Assembly: GCA_016719295.1 (NCBI GenBank)
Contig: JADKAF010000001.1
Coordinates: forward strand, 3,286,001-3,350,000
Reading direction: 5' to 3'
Length of the DNA: 64,000 bases
Source: Planctomycetota bacterium
Lineage (GTDB): Bacteria; Planctomycetota; UBA1135; JADKAF01
This document shows, one piece after another, positions 1 to 8,806 of the stretch; position 1 is the first letter of the stretch, and each line of letters opens with the position of its first letter. A model generated the notes under the pieces. It was not told where the DNA came from, searched no databases, and saw only the letters and a program-made list of their open reading frames with translations. Position numbers and translations under genes: made by a program.

Positions 1-1
1 G

Positions 2-202
2 GCGGGCAACTTCTACGTGAACGACAAGCCGACCGGCGCCGTCGTCGGCCAGCAGCCGTTCGGCGGGAGCCGGGCTTCGGGCACGAATGACAAGGCCGGA
101 TCGAAGCTGAACCTGCTGCGCTGGGTCAGCACGCGCACGATCAAGGAGAACTTCGTTCCGCCGCGCGACTATCGCTATCCGTTCCTCGCCCCCGACGCCT
201 AA
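2..202 (+). CDS. L-glutamate gamma-semialdehyde (P5C) dehydrogenase, C-terminal part
   Basis: The frame is open to the left edge, so only about 66 C-terminal residues are present. They carry the segment GAVVGQQPFGGSRASGTNDK followed by LNLLRW and an RTIKE stretch. This is the typical end of ALDH4A1-type 1-pyrroline-5-carboxylate dehydrogenases, which oxidise glutamate semialdehyde to glutamate with NAD+ in proline and arginine breakdown. The catalytic cysteine lies upstream of the window and cannot be checked. The stop is TAA at 200-202. No proline dehydrogenase is visible. The family call rests on this conserved C-terminal block only. Confidence 0.85.
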   Translation, partial: AGNFYVNDKPTGAVVGQQPFGGSRASGTNDKAGSKLNLLRWVSTRTIKENFVPPRDYRYPFLAPDA

Positions 203-295
203 GCTCTAGGCTCGCCCCCGCGAACGGAACCCCACCATCGCTCCCCGCGTCCCCGAGGAGCCCCGCGTCCGCGTTTGCCCAACCAGGAGCCGTCC

Positions 296-1969
296 ATGCT
301 GTCCCACCTCCGTGCGCTCCGAGCGCCGGTGCTCTGCCTTGCTGCCCTCGCTTCCATGACGAGCTCGCTCGAGGCCCAGTTCGGCACGACGCGCGTCGTG
401 ACCGGCCTTTCCCGCCCCGTCTTCTGCACGGCGCCCCGCGGCGATCTCGCGCGCCTCTTCATCCTGGAGCAGTGGAACGCGCGGATCCTGATCTTCCGGA
501 ACGGCGCGCTGCTGCCGACGCCCTTCCTCGACATCAACGCGATCACGATCGGGAACAGCAGCGAGGCCGGCCTGCTCGGGCTCGCGTTCCACCCGAGCTA
601 CGACACGAACGGCTACTTCTACGTCCACTACAACGACAACAGCGGCAACACGGTGATCGCGCGCTACACGCGCAGCACGGCGAACCCCGATGTCGCCGAT
701 CCGAGCTCCCGCTTCCAGATCTACTCGGCGACGCAGCCGTTCTCGAACCACAACGGCGGTTGGATCGACTTCGGGCGCGACGGCTACCTCTACATCGCGC
801 TCGGCGACGGCGGCAGCGCGAACGATCCGGGCGGCCGCGCGCAGTCGCTGACCAGCCCGCTCGGCAAGATGCTGCGACTCGACGTCGACAACCCGGCGCC
901 GGGGCTGCCCTACGGCATCCCGTCCACGAATCCGTTCGCGGGCAACACCGCCGTGCGCCAGGAGATCTGGTTCTACGGTCTCCGCAATCCGTGGCGCTGC
1001 TCGTTCGACCGCCAGACCGGCGACATGTACCTGGGCGACGTCGGCCAGGACGCGTGGGAGGAGATCGACTTCCAGCCCGCGACGAGCGCCGGCGGGACCA
1101 ACTACGGCTGGCGCTGCATGGAAGCGCTCGCGTGCACGGGCCTGAGCGGCTGCACCTGCAACGCAGCGACGCTGACGCGCCCGATCCACCAGTACAGCCA
1201 TTCGGTCGGCTTCTCGATCACCGGCGGCTACGTCTACCGCGGCTGCGCGATCCCGAGCCTGAACGGTGTCTACTTCTTCGCGGATTACGGCACGGCGCGC
1301 ATCTGGAGCTTCCGCTACACGGGTGGGGTGCTCAGCGAGCTCACCGAGCGCACGACGCAGCTCCGCCCGCCGACGGGCCAGGGCGCGATCGCCTCGATCT
1401 CGTCGTTCGGCGAGGACGGCCTCGGCGAGATGTACATCTGCGATCTCAACGGCGGCGAGATCTTCAAGATCGTCCCGACGCCGAACACGGACTGCAACGC
1501 CAACGGCCGCAACGACCTCTGCGACCTGCAGTACGGTTTCTCGCTCGACCTGGACGGCAACGGCCAGCCCGATGACTGCCAGAGCTTCTACGCCGATCGC
1601 GCGACGCTCTCCGTCACGAACGGCGGCACGCAGCTCCTGAACCTCCGCGGCACGCTCTTCCAGGGTGGCAGCACCTACCTGGTCGCGGGCTCGGTGAGCG
1701 GCACGACCCCGGGCGTCGACCTCGGCGGCGGCTTGATCGTGCCGCTGAACCTGGACGCCTACTTCCTACTCTCGATCGAGGTGCCGAACAACGGGGTCCT
1801 GGTGAACTCGCTCGGCAACCTCGATGCCTTCGGCCGCGCCCAGGCGAGCTTCGTGCTGCCGCAGGGCTACCCCGAGCTGCTCGGGCTCACGGTCTACCAC
1901 TCGTGGGTGCGCGTGCTGCCCACGCTCGACTTCGCGAGCAACTTCGTGAAGGTCGACTTCGTGCTCTGA
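296..1969 (+). CDS. Secreted PQQ-dependent sugar dehydrogenase-like (GSDH/HHIP-like) protein
   Basis: The ATG at 296 is chosen because AGGAG lies at 285-289 and it opens a signal peptide of about 29 residues ending in SSLEAQ; an in-frame TTG at 275 lacks such support. The protein has 557 residues. Residues 30-400 are a glucose/sorbosone dehydrogenase-like six-bladed propeller, with HNGGWIDFGRDGYLYIALGD and GLRNPWRCSFD then GDMYLGDVGQDAWEEI. These proteins oxidise sugars or related alcohols in the periplasm using PQQ, but substrate cannot be told. A short acidic DLDGNGQPDDC stretch near residue 425 resembles a calcium-binding loop. The last 115 residues form a separate module (VSGTTPG, then VPLNLDAY) that recurs in the protein at 45730-47754. 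It appears to be transcribed alone and ends at a strong hairpin. Confidence 0.8.
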   Translation: MLSHLRALRAPVLCLAALASMTSSLEAQFGTTRVVTGLSRPVFCTAPRGDLARLFILEQWNARILIFRNGALLPTPFLDINAITIGNSSEAGLLGLAFHPSYDTNGYFYVHYNDNSGNTVIARYTRSTANPDVADPSSRFQIYSATQPFSNHNGGWIDFGRDGYLYIALGDGGSANDPGGRAQSLTSPLGKMLRLDVDNPAPGLPYGIPSTNPFAGNTAVRQEIWFYGLRNPWRCSFDRQTGDMYLGDVGQDAWEEIDFQPATSAGGTNYGWRCMEALACTGLSGCTCNAATLTRPIHQYSHSVGFSITGGYVYRGCAIPSLNGVYFFADYGTARIWSFRYTGGVLSELTERTTQLRPPTGQGAIASISSFGEDGLGEMYICDLNGGEIFKIVPTPNTDCNANGRNDLCDLQYGFSLDLDGNGQPDDCQSFYADRATLSVTNGGTQLLNLRGTLFQGGSTYLVAGSVSGTTPGVDLGGGLIVPLNLDAYFLLSIEVPNNGVLVNSLGNLDAFGRAQASFVLPQGYPELLGLTVYHSWVRVLPTLDFASNFVKVDFVL

Positions 1970-1988
1970 GCCCACCGGCCGACCAGGA

Positions 1989-2026
1989 ATGCAGCGGGGC
2001 GAGCCGAGCGGCTCGCCCCGCTGCAT
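1989..2026 (+). terminator. Long GC-rich hairpin after the sugar dehydrogenase-like gene
   Basis: Arms 1989-2005 and 2010-2026 are a perfect 17-bp inverted repeat with a 4-nt loop (GAGC). It starts 20 nt after the stop codon at 1967-1969. There is no long T-run, only TTT in the right flank, so it is either an intrinsic terminator with a weak U-tract or an mRNA 3'-end stabiliser. Confidence 0.6.
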
Positions 2027-2118
2027 TTCCAGGCCGCGCCACCGCGACAGGCCCGCGCGTGAAGCGCGCGCGCGTGCGTGCTAGCCTGCGCCGAGACCTC
2101 ATCTCTTGGTGTGCGCGC

Positions 2119-4398
2119 ATGGCTTCTCCCGCGGTGCTCGATCGTCCGCTTCGCGTCGCCACCATCGGCGCCGGCCCCGCGGGGCTCTATCTCGCGATCC
2201 TGCTGAAGAAATCGAATCCGGCGCACCGCGTCGTGCTCTACGAGCGCAACGCCGCCGACGACACCTTCGGCTGGGGCGTCGTCTTCTCCGAGGAGACGCT
2301 CTCCTACCTCGGCGCGGCCGACCAGGAGTCGCATCAGGAGATCCAGCGCGCGTTCACGAAGTGGGACGCGATCGACCTCTTCTATCGCGGGGAGCAGATC
2401 CGCTCCGGCGGCCACGTCTTCAGCGGCATCTCGCGGAAGCTCCTGCTGCAGATCCTGCACGCGCGCGCGCGCGCCCTCGGCGTCGAGATCCACTTCAAGA
2501 GCGAGCAGAGCGACGTCGAGAAGCTGCTCGCCGAGAACGACTTGGTCCTCGCCGCCGACGGGGTGAACTCGTTCACGCGCGAGCGCTACGCGGCGCACTT
2601 CGAGCCCGCGATCACCGAGGGCAAGGCGATCTACATCTGGCTCGGCACCACGCTGCCGCTCGACGCCTTCACCTTCTTCTGCCAGGAGAACGCGCACGGC
2701 TTCTTCACCGTGCACGCCTACCGCTTCGATCGCGAGCACTCGACCTTCATCGTCGAGACCGACGAGCAGAGCTGGAAGAACGCGGGCCTGGACCGCGCCA
2801 CCACCGAGCAGTCGATCGCCTACCTGGAGCAGCTCTTCGCGCCGGACCTCCGCGGCCATCGCCTGCTCTCCAACGCCTCGAAGTGGATCCGCTTCCGCCA
2901 CGTGGTGAACCAGCGCTGGAGCAAGGGCGCGCTGGTGCTGCTCGGCGACGCCGCGCACACCGCGCACTTCTCGATCGGCTCGGGGACGAAGCTCGCCGTC
3001 GAGGACGCGATCGCGCTGCACCGTTCACTCGGCGAGCAGCGGGATCTCAAGGCGGCGCTCGCGGCGTACGAGGCCGCGCGGCGGCCCGTCGTGGAGAGCC
3101 TGCAGCGCGCGGCCGTGCGCAGCCAGAAGTGGTTCGAGGAGATCAAGCGCTACCGCGGCTTCGCGATCGAGCAGCTCGCGTTCGCGATGATGACGCGGAG
3201 CCATCGCATCACGCATGCGAACCTGCGCCTCCGCGACGCGCGCTTCACCGAGCGCGTCGATCGCTGGTACGCCGGGAGCGGGGAGAGCGCGGAGAAGCCC
3301 GCGCCGCCGCCGATGTTCACGCCGTTCGCGATCCGCGGCCTCACGTTGGAGAACCGCGTCGTCGTGGCGCCGATGTGCCAGTACGCCTGCGAGGACGGCC
3401 TCGCGAACGACTGGCATCTCGCGCACCTCGGCGCGCGCGCGCAGGGCGGCGCGGGGCTGGTCATCGCCGAGATGACCGACGTCTGCCCGACGGGGCGCAT
3501 CACGCCGCGCTGCGCGGGGCTCTGGTCCGAGCAGCACGGCGCGGCTTGGCGACGCGTCACCGAGTTCGTCCATCGCTGGACCAGCTCGAAGATCGGGATC
3601 CAGATCGCGCACGCCGGGAGAAAGGGCGCGACGAAGGTCCCGTGGGAAGGCAATGACCAGCCGCTCGAGAGCGGGGCTTGGCCGCTGATCGCCGCGAGCG
3701 CGCTGCCGTATCTGCCTCACAGCCAGGTGCCGCGCGCGATGACCCGCGCCGACATGGACGAGATCACCGCGGCGTTCGCGCGCTCGGCCGCGCTCGCGCG
3801 GCAGGCGGAGTTCGACCTGCTGGAGCTCCACATGGCGCACGGCTATCTGCTGGCGAGCTTCCTCTCCCCGATCACCAATCGCCGCACCGACGACTACGGC
3901 GGCAGCGTCGAGAAGCGCGTGCGCTACCCGCTCGAGGTGCTGCACGCCGTGCGCGCCGCCTGGGGCGACGACCGCCCGATCTCCGTCCGCATCTCCGCCG
4001 TCGACTGGATCCCCGGCGGCAACAGCTCCGACGACGCAGTCGCGATCGCGCGCGCCTTGCGCGATGCCGGCGCCGATCTGATCCACGTCTCCACGGGCCA
4101 GACCGATCCCGCCGCGAAGCCCGAGTACGGCCGTTGGTACCAGACCCCGTTCAGCGACCGCATCCGCAACGAGCTCCAGGTGCCCACGATCACCGTCGGC
4201 GGCTTCACTTCGGCGGACGACCTGAACACCATCCTCGCCGCCGGCCGCGCCGACCTCTGCGCCCTCGCGCGCGAGCATCTCCGCGACCCCTACTTCACCC
4301 TCCACGCCGCCCAGGAGCTCGGCTGGAGGGGCGCCCGCTGGCCCGAGCGCTACGCCGCCGCCACCACCCTCCGCAAGCTCCCGAAGGACGCCGACTGA
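2119..4398 (+). CDS. Bifunctional aryl-CoA (salicylyl/2-aminobenzoyl-CoA type) monooxygenase/reductase
   Basis: The 759-residue protein is a fusion. Residues 1-390 form a class A flavoprotein monooxygenase: the FAD-binding GAGPAGLYLAILLK is near residue 19 and the second FAD motif LGDAAHTAHFS near residue 275. Residues 398-750 are an old-yellow-enzyme flavin oxidoreductase barrel (FTPFAIRGLTLENRVVVAPM, IGIQIAHAGRKG, HMAHGYLLASFLSP, LCALAREHLRDP). This architecture and length match 2-aminobenzoyl-CoA monooxygenase/reductase and salicylyl-CoA 5-hydroxylase, which hydroxylate and then reduce a CoA-bound aromatic ring. The start is the ATG at 2119, just before the FAD motif. No CoA ligase or ring-cleavage gene lies nearby, so the substrate is unassigned. 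The fusion is intact, without frameshifts. Confidence 0.85.
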   Translation: MASPAVLDRPLRVATIGAGPAGLYLAILLKKSNPAHRVVLYERNAADDTFGWGVVFSEETLSYLGAADQESHQEIQRAFTKWDAIDLFYRGEQIRSGGHVFSGISRKLLLQILHARARALGVEIHFKSEQSDVEKLLAENDLVLAADGVNSFTRERYAAHFEPAITEGKAIYIWLGTTLPLDAFTFFCQENAHGFFTVHAYRFDREHSTFIVETDEQSWKNAGLDRATTEQSIAYLEQLFAPDLRGHRLLSNASKWIRFRHVVNQRWSKGALVLLGDAAHTAHFSIGSGTKLAVEDAIALHRSLGEQRDLKAALAAYEAARRPVVESLQRAAVRSQKWFEEIKRYRGFAIEQLAFAMMTRSHRITHANLRLRDARFTERVDRWYAGSGESAEKPAPPPMFTPFAIRGLTLENRVVVAPMCQYACEDGLANDWHLAHLGARAQGGAGLVIAEMTDVCPTGRITPRCAGLWSEQHGAAWRRVTEFVHRWTSSKIGIQIAHAGRKGATKVPWEGNDQPLESGAWPLIAASALPYLPHSQVPRAMTRADMDEITAAFARSAALARQAEFDLLELHMAHGYLLASFLSPITNRRTDDYGGSVEKRVRYPLEVLHAVRAAWGDDRPISVRISAVDWIPGGNSSDDAVAIARALRDAGADLIHVSTGQTDPAAKPEYGRWYQTPFSDRIRNELQVPTITVGGFTSADDLNTILAAGRADLCALAREHLRDPYFTLHAAQELGWRGARWPERYAAATTLRKLPKDAD

Positions 4399-4402
4399 CC
4401 CC

Positions 4403-4528
4403 CGTCGATCAGTTCGGGGTCAGACCCCCTCTCTGATCGACGCGAAATCCGAAGCCGCTCCACGAACTCGCGCGCCCTTCGCGTACCGCCATCGATCAGA
4501 GAGGGGTCTGACCCCTTCTTGATCGATG
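4403..4528. repeat. REPIN-like pair of inverted palindromes with GGGGTCAGACCCC cores
   Basis: Two hairpins, 4403-4442 and 4490-4528, are near reverse complements of each other and enclose about 47 nt. Each has outer arms built on CGATCAG/CTGATCG and an inner GGGGTC/GACCCC palindrome. The layout of two REP-type hairpins in opposite orientation is that of a REPIN. The unit begins 4 nt after the preceding gene and ends 29 nt before the next start. No REP-associated transposase is visible in the window. Confidence 0.6.
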
Positions 4529-4557
4529 ACCTCTCCCGACCACCGACGGCCGCGCCC

Positions 4558-5007
4558 ATGCCCATCCAGTTCCGCGAAGAGTTCCGCTGCTCCCCCGAGG
4601 TCCTCTGGCTCCACCTGGAGGAGCCCGAGCTGCAGAAGCAGTGGATGAAGGGGTTGCTCTCGAACCGCGCCACCTCGCCGGCCCCGACCCGCGTCGGCTC
4701 GACCTTCGAGATGCAGATTCAGGAGGGCCGCAAGGTCTCGACCTATCAAGGCACGATGACCGCGTGGGAGCCGCCGCGCCGCATGGCGCTCACGATGCAG
4801 GGCGGCTGCTTCGGTCCGAAGGCGAAGATGGCGGTCAGCTACCGGCTCGAGGCGCTCGGACCGAACACGACCGCGCTCGACTACTCCTGCGGACTCGAGC
4901 AGGCCGGAGCGGTGATGCGCTTCTTCATGCTGCTCTTCGGCTGGATGGCGAAGATGCAGGCGCGGAGCTTCTTCAAGACGCTGCGGAAGCTGGTGGAGAA
5001 GAGCTGA
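4558..5007 (+). CDS. SRPBCC (START/polyketide-cyclase-like) family protein
   Basis: This 149-residue cytoplasmic protein begins MPIQFREEFRCSPEVLWLHL, the usual first strand and helix of an SRPBCC helix-grip fold. It continues with a GSTFEMQIQEGRK strand pair and a C-terminal amphipathic helix. The family binds small hydrophobic ligands or acts as a cyclase or Aha1-like helper; no ligand can be inferred. The ATG at 4558 is preferred over an upstream TTG at 4519 that lies inside the repeat element. The stop overlaps a small hairpin shared with the convergent gene. Confidence 0.6.
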   Translation: MPIQFREEFRCSPEVLWLHLEEPELQKQWMKGLLSNRATSPAPTRVGSTFEMQIQEGRKVSTYQGTMTAWEPPRRMALTMQGGCFGPKAKMAVSYRLEALGPNTTALDYSCGLEQAGAVMRFFMLLFGWMAKMQARSFFKTLRKLVEKS

Positions 5008-5022
5008 GCCAACGTGCTCAGC
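5003..5022. terminator. Small hairpin over two convergent stop codons
   Basis: Arms GCTGAGC (5003-5009) and GCTCAGC (5016-5022) form a 7-bp stem with a 6-nt loop. The arms contain the stop codons of both convergent genes (TGA at 5005-5007 on plus; complement of TCA at 5018-5020 on minus). It may act as a weak bidirectional terminator. Without a U-tract this is tentative. Confidence 0.35.
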
Positions 5023-6288
5023 CGTAGGCCGGCAGCACGAGGAGATCGACTCCCGAGACGGCGATGCGCCCCGTTCCGTCGAGGCTGAGGAGCTGGAAGC
5101 GCAGCGCCTGGTGCGCAAGCGCGGAGAACGCCCAGGGCGGGACCGGGAGCCAAGCTTCGTAGCGCCCCGCGCCGTCGAAGCTCCCGACCGCGATCAAGGC
5201 GCTCAGCGCGCGGTCGTAGTCCATCTCCAGGACTCCGAGATGCCCGAAGGGATCGAGCGGCGCGAAGCCGCTCGCGAGCGAGATCCCGAGGAAGACGGGT
5301 GCGCCGCTGATAGCGAACGAGGAGACCGCGCGAAAGCCTGGGCCGAGCATCCCGACCTCGAGCTCCGGGAGAGCGCGAGCTTCGGAGATGAAGTTGCCTG
5401 TACCCAGCGAGGCGGGAGGCGCGCCGAAGCAGCGCGCCGTCGTGCCAGCGTCGGCGAAGATCGAGCTCGTCGGCGTCGGTGAGATCCAGAGCTCGCTGCC
5501 CTCCCAGAGATCGACGGCCCCACCATCCCGCGCCGGGGCCCCGAGGACGAGCTCCCTCGGCCGCCGCGCAGCTCGCACTCGTGCACGCTGATGCTCGATC
5601 GAAGCGCGGAGATCCCCGAAGCGCCCGGGATCGTCGATGGCTGACAGAAGGGGCAGAAGAGCGGGCACGCGGCACTGCTCCCACCGCTGAAGTCGCAGCG
5701 TACGAGCGTGGCGCGCGAATCCTCGAAGCTCACGCCGGCGGTCCCTCCGCCGAACGAGGACGTGCAGATCGTGCTGCCGAGTCGTCCCGCGCTCCGCCCC
5801 ACCCACGAGACCCCGAAGAGCTGCACGTCGCGGCAGTTGCTGAAGGAGAGCGGAGCCAGCCCGAACGAAGAGAACCCCGCGGTGCCCTCGCAGTCTTCGA
5901 ACACCAGCGATCCGGCGCAGTTGAAGATCCGCATGGGAGCCACGAACCCGCCAATGCCGGCTTCGAGCAAGAAGCCCGAGAGCACGAACTGCTGCCCCGC
6001 GGGCACATCCTGCAGCCAGAACCCGTATGCGGAGATCGGCAAGCCGACCCGGCTCGCGAGGATGCGGACGCCCTTCCCCCGCAAGCTCCCCATCGGAGCG
6101 TCCGGCAAAGAGACCAGGATCACGTCTCCTGGCTGCGCCAGCGCGTAAGCCGAATCGACATCGGAGAACTGCTGCCCATCGACGCGCCAAACGGTCTGCG
6201 CCTCCGCCGTAGCGCTCGACAGCACACCGAGGAGCAACGACCCCAAGTTGCGCCACGAGCGGCGCAGACATCCCAGATACCCGACCAT
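5018..6288 (-). pseudogene. Secreted right-handed-parallel-helix-like protein gene, frameshifted in a G-run
   Basis: The N-terminal frame starts with ATG at 6288 and a signal peptide ending ATAEAQ. It then reads as a repetitive FEDCEG, FSNCRDVQLFGV, FEDSRATLVRCDFSGG pattern like a parallel beta-helix of the pectate-lyase type. It stays coherent to about 5545. The C-terminal half continues in another frame from about 5538 (GGAVDLWEGSELWISPTPTS and a strand-rich tail) to the TGA at 5018. Restoring one G in the GGGG run (complement of 5539-5542) joins the halves into about 423 residues. The missing base may be a real mutation or a homopolymer error. Function unknown beyond being a secreted repeat protein. 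Confidence 0.65.
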
Positions 6289-6348
6289 GGCCAGCCCCCC
6301 ACATGCGGAAGCGCGACGCCCGAGTATCCGACTCGATCGTCCGCTTGC

Positions 6349-8196
6349 CTAGCGCGCGAAGAGCTCGAGCTCCTGGAAGCCGACCTCGCGGCTGCCGTGC
6401 TTGCCGGGCGCTCGCTCCAGGATCACGAGCTCGAGCTTGCGGATGCGCGCGGGCTTCTCGAGCGCGATGCGATGGCGCTGGTCGCGAGAGGTGCCGAGCT
6501 CGAAGAGCTGGGCCTTGGCGCCGTTGATCTTGACCGAGACCTTGGTCGCGGCGGCCCACTCGTCGAGCGTGGCATCGGGGCGCGGCGTCACGTGCGAGAG
6601 CTCGAGGCGCTGCGCGGTGATCGGAGTCGAGAAGACGAGGCTCAGCGTCGGGGTCGCATCCTCCGCTCGTGCGCGCCAGCCCGTCGCGTGGCGCTGATCA
6701 ACGGCGCTGCCAGCGCTCCACCAGCCGTCGTCGAGCTGCGTGGAGGCGCTCACCGACTCGATCAGCTCGGGGCGCAGCAGATTCCCCTTCACCGCCTCGC
6801 AGAGCTCCTGTTCGCGCGCCGCGAAGAGGATCGAGACGCGCGCCGTCTCGAGCGGCGATTCGACGACCTGTGGCGCGCCGTCGCGACCGAGGAGCTGCAC
6901 GCGGGCCTGCACTCTGCGCTCGCCGTTGGCCTCGACCTTCAGGCGGTGGGAGAAGCGCTCGTCGCGCACGAGCTGCGCAGGATCGCGATCGTGGCTGCCC
7001 GCGAGCGCTCCATCGACGAACCACTCGACGCGGGAGATGGCGAGGCCGCGCTTCCCCTCGCGTTCCACCTCGTGCGCCTCGCGCGTCGCCTTGCCGTAGC
7101 GCGCGATCCAGAACTGCAGCAGGCCGTCGGGGGTCACGTTGCCGCGGATCGAGAGCGGCTTGCTCTCCTCGTCCGCGCCGAAGGAATCGTCGAAGCGCCG
7201 CACCGGCGTCGAGCCCGTGGACGGCGCGCTCGCGCGGCGCAGAAAGAGCAGCGCGAAGCAGGTGTCGAACTCGTCCTGCCGATCCCACGGCGCCGCCCAG
7301 CGACCGTTGCCCTCCTGCTTCTCGAGCAGCCACTCGGCGCCGATCGTGTACCACGGATACTTGCCGAAGCGCTCCAAGCTCGCGAACGCGCCGAAGCGCT
7401 CCAAGCCGTAGAGATAGTAGTACTGCCAGCCGTCGGCCTCGCCGGGATCGCGACCGGGGCGAGGATTGCCGGGGCCGGCCCAGTTGGCAGCGATCCAACG
7501 CTCGGCGCGCTGCACGCCGTCGTCGATCTGCGGCAGCCAGGTCTTGCCGCGCCCGCTCGCTTCGAAGGCCTGCTTGCAGATCAGCAAGCACGCCGCGCCC
7601 GCCGCGGTCATGCTGCCCGTCGGCGTATCCATCGGCGTGTAGCCGAAGCCGCCGTGCTCGTACTGCGAGCGCACGAGGTGCTTCGTCAGGCGCTCGAAGA
7701 CCTCGAGCGGGACCTTGATCCCGCGCTCCAGCGCCACCTTGTAGCCGAGCGCCGCGTACTGCTGGCACGAGAGGTCGCCCCCGCCTTCGGGATAAGCGAT
7801 GTACTGCGAGCCCGGCTGCGCTTCGAGCAGGAGCTCCACGCTGCGCTCCAGCGCCTCGCGCGGCGGATCCTTCAGCGCGTGCAGCGCCATCAGATAGCAG
7901 CCGAGCGAGTAGGTCTTCCTCGGCGGATGCGCTTCGAGATACGCGAGCGCGCGCCGCACCGCGGGATGCGCTTCGGGCACGCCGCACTTCAGCAAGGTGA
8001 GCAGCGCCAAGGCCGTCGGCCCCGACTGGTAGTTCCCGTGCTCGTGCGCGCTCCACGTGCCATCGAGGCGCTGGATGCGCAGCAGCCAATCGACGCCGCG
8101 GTCGATGGCGGCGTTCACCTTGGCGCCGTCGACCTGGGCGAACGCGGGGCTCGCGCCGAGCGCGAGGACGATGCAGAGGAGGGAACGTGCGAGCAT
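6349..8196 (-). CDS. Secreted alpha-toroid (prenyltransferase/squalene-oxidase repeat) protein with discoidin-like C-terminus
   Basis: The ATG at 8196 is chosen because it opens a clear signal peptide (LLCIVLALGASPAFAQ); the frame is open 23 codons further upstream. Of 615 residues, about 20-380 carry repeats of the form RGVDWLLRIQRLDGTWSAHE, ALAYLEAHPP, GGFGYTP and LEKQEGNGRWAAPWD, typical of the alpha-alpha toroid of squalene/oxidosqualene cyclase and prenyltransferase-beta families. The cyclase DxDD motif is not seen, so it is probably not a terpene cyclase. Planctomycetes commonly have secreted proteins of this kind without known activity. The last 130 residues (TGWRARAE, LSLVFSTPITAQRLELSHV, FQELELFAR) look like an F5/8 discoidin carbohydrate-binding domain. 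Confidence 0.75.
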   Translation of the reverse strand: MLARSLLCIVLALGASPAFAQVDGAKVNAAIDRGVDWLLRIQRLDGTWSAHEHGNYQSGPTALALLTLLKCGVPEAHPAVRRALAYLEAHPPRKTYSLGCYLMALHALKDPPREALERSVELLLEAQPGSQYIAYPEGGGDLSCQQYAALGYKVALERGIKVPLEVFERLTKHLVRSQYEHGGFGYTPMDTPTGSMTAAGAACLLICKQAFEASGRGKTWLPQIDDGVQRAERWIAANWAGPGNPRPGRDPGEADGWQYYYLYGLERFGAFASLERFGKYPWYTIGAEWLLEKQEGNGRWAAPWDRQDEFDTCFALLFLRRASAPSTGSTPVRRFDDSFGADEESKPLSIRGNVTPDGLLQFWIARYGKATREAHEVEREGKRGLAISRVEWFVDGALAGSHDRDPAQLVRDERFSHRLKVEANGERRVQARVQLLGRDGAPQVVESPLETARVSILFAAREQELCEAVKGNLLRPELIESVSASTQLDDGWWSAGSAVDQRHATGWRARAEDATPTLSLVFSTPITAQRLELSHVTPRPDATLDEWAAATKVSVKINGAKAQLFELGTSRDQRHRIALEKPARIRKLELVILERAPGKHGSREVGFQELELFAR

Positions 8197-8287
8197 GCGG
8201 CGGAGAGCGTGGTTCGAGGCGCGACCCCATCCCATCGCAGGGGCGGTCCCAGCAGAAGCAGGCACGAGGAATCCCTGCCGCAGCTTC

Positions 8288-8574
8288 TCAGGGCACCTGC
8301 ACGTTCAGCCCCTCGGGCAGCAGCACGACCTCGCGCACCGTCGTCGCGCCATCGCGTCCCTCGATCGTCACGAGCAGCGCTTCGGTCGACGTGATCTGCG
8401 GCGTGAGACCGATGCCGGCGAGCGCCTGGGCGGCGTTCGAGACGGAGATCGTGAGCTCAGCTCCGGGCATCGTCAGGCCCTGCACGTCGAGCTGAGTCGC
8501 TCCGCAGCCATGCGCGTGGCGCACGAGCTGCGGCTGCCAAGGCACGGACGCGAGGCCCTGCGGGGTTGTTCCTC
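8288..8574 (-). pseudogene. C-terminal remnant of a secreted protein, cut by a MITE-like element
   Basis: About 90 residues read as a coherent protein tail (HGCGATQLDVQGLTMPGAEL, then TEALLVTIEGRDGATTVREV) ending LLPEGLNVQVP. It begins with a GCG... motif as in the C-terminal modules of other secreted proteins here. Upstream, the frame runs straight into the repeat at 8575-8694 and has no signal peptide or plausible start. The best reading is that the 5' part of the gene was lost at the repeat boundary. A short independent gene is possible but less likely. Confidence 0.5.
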
Positions 8575-8694
8575 CTAGGGGGACGGAGCAGCAGTTCGCG
8601 TGGTTGGTTCTCGGCGTTTCGCGCTTGGAGCCTCGTTGCGCCCGAGATGCCAGCACGGCTCGAGAGGTCCCGAGCCTGCCGTCGTCGTCGCTCC
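8575..8694 (-). repeat. MITE-like element, diverged copy
   Basis: This stretch matches the reverse complement of the element at 44676-44842. It shares the CTAG end, GGACGGAGCAGCAGTTCGCG, TTCTCGGCGTTTC, GCGCTTGGAGC, the central CGAGCCTGC hairpin arm and GTCGTCGTCGCTCC. The far end is degraded between 8695 and about 8765. No coding potential is seen from 8695 to 8806. Confidence 0.6.
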
Positions 8695-8806
8695 GCTCGA
8701 GATGGTGAGCAGCGGAGCCGACCTCGGGACGCTTGGCAACGGCGCGCATCCCAGGGCGAACGACCGGTACCAGGGAGCACCGAGCCGAGGAGATCCGGCG
8801 CCGCGC

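Noticed and set aside
4519..4557. TTG start extending the SRPBCC protein upstream
   Set aside because: The extension lies in the REPIN-like repeat and has no ribosome site; ATG 4558 fits the fold.
6349..8196. Squalene-hopene cyclase
   Set aside because: The alpha-toroid repeats fit, but the protein is exported, lacks a visible DxDD motif and has a discoidin-like end.
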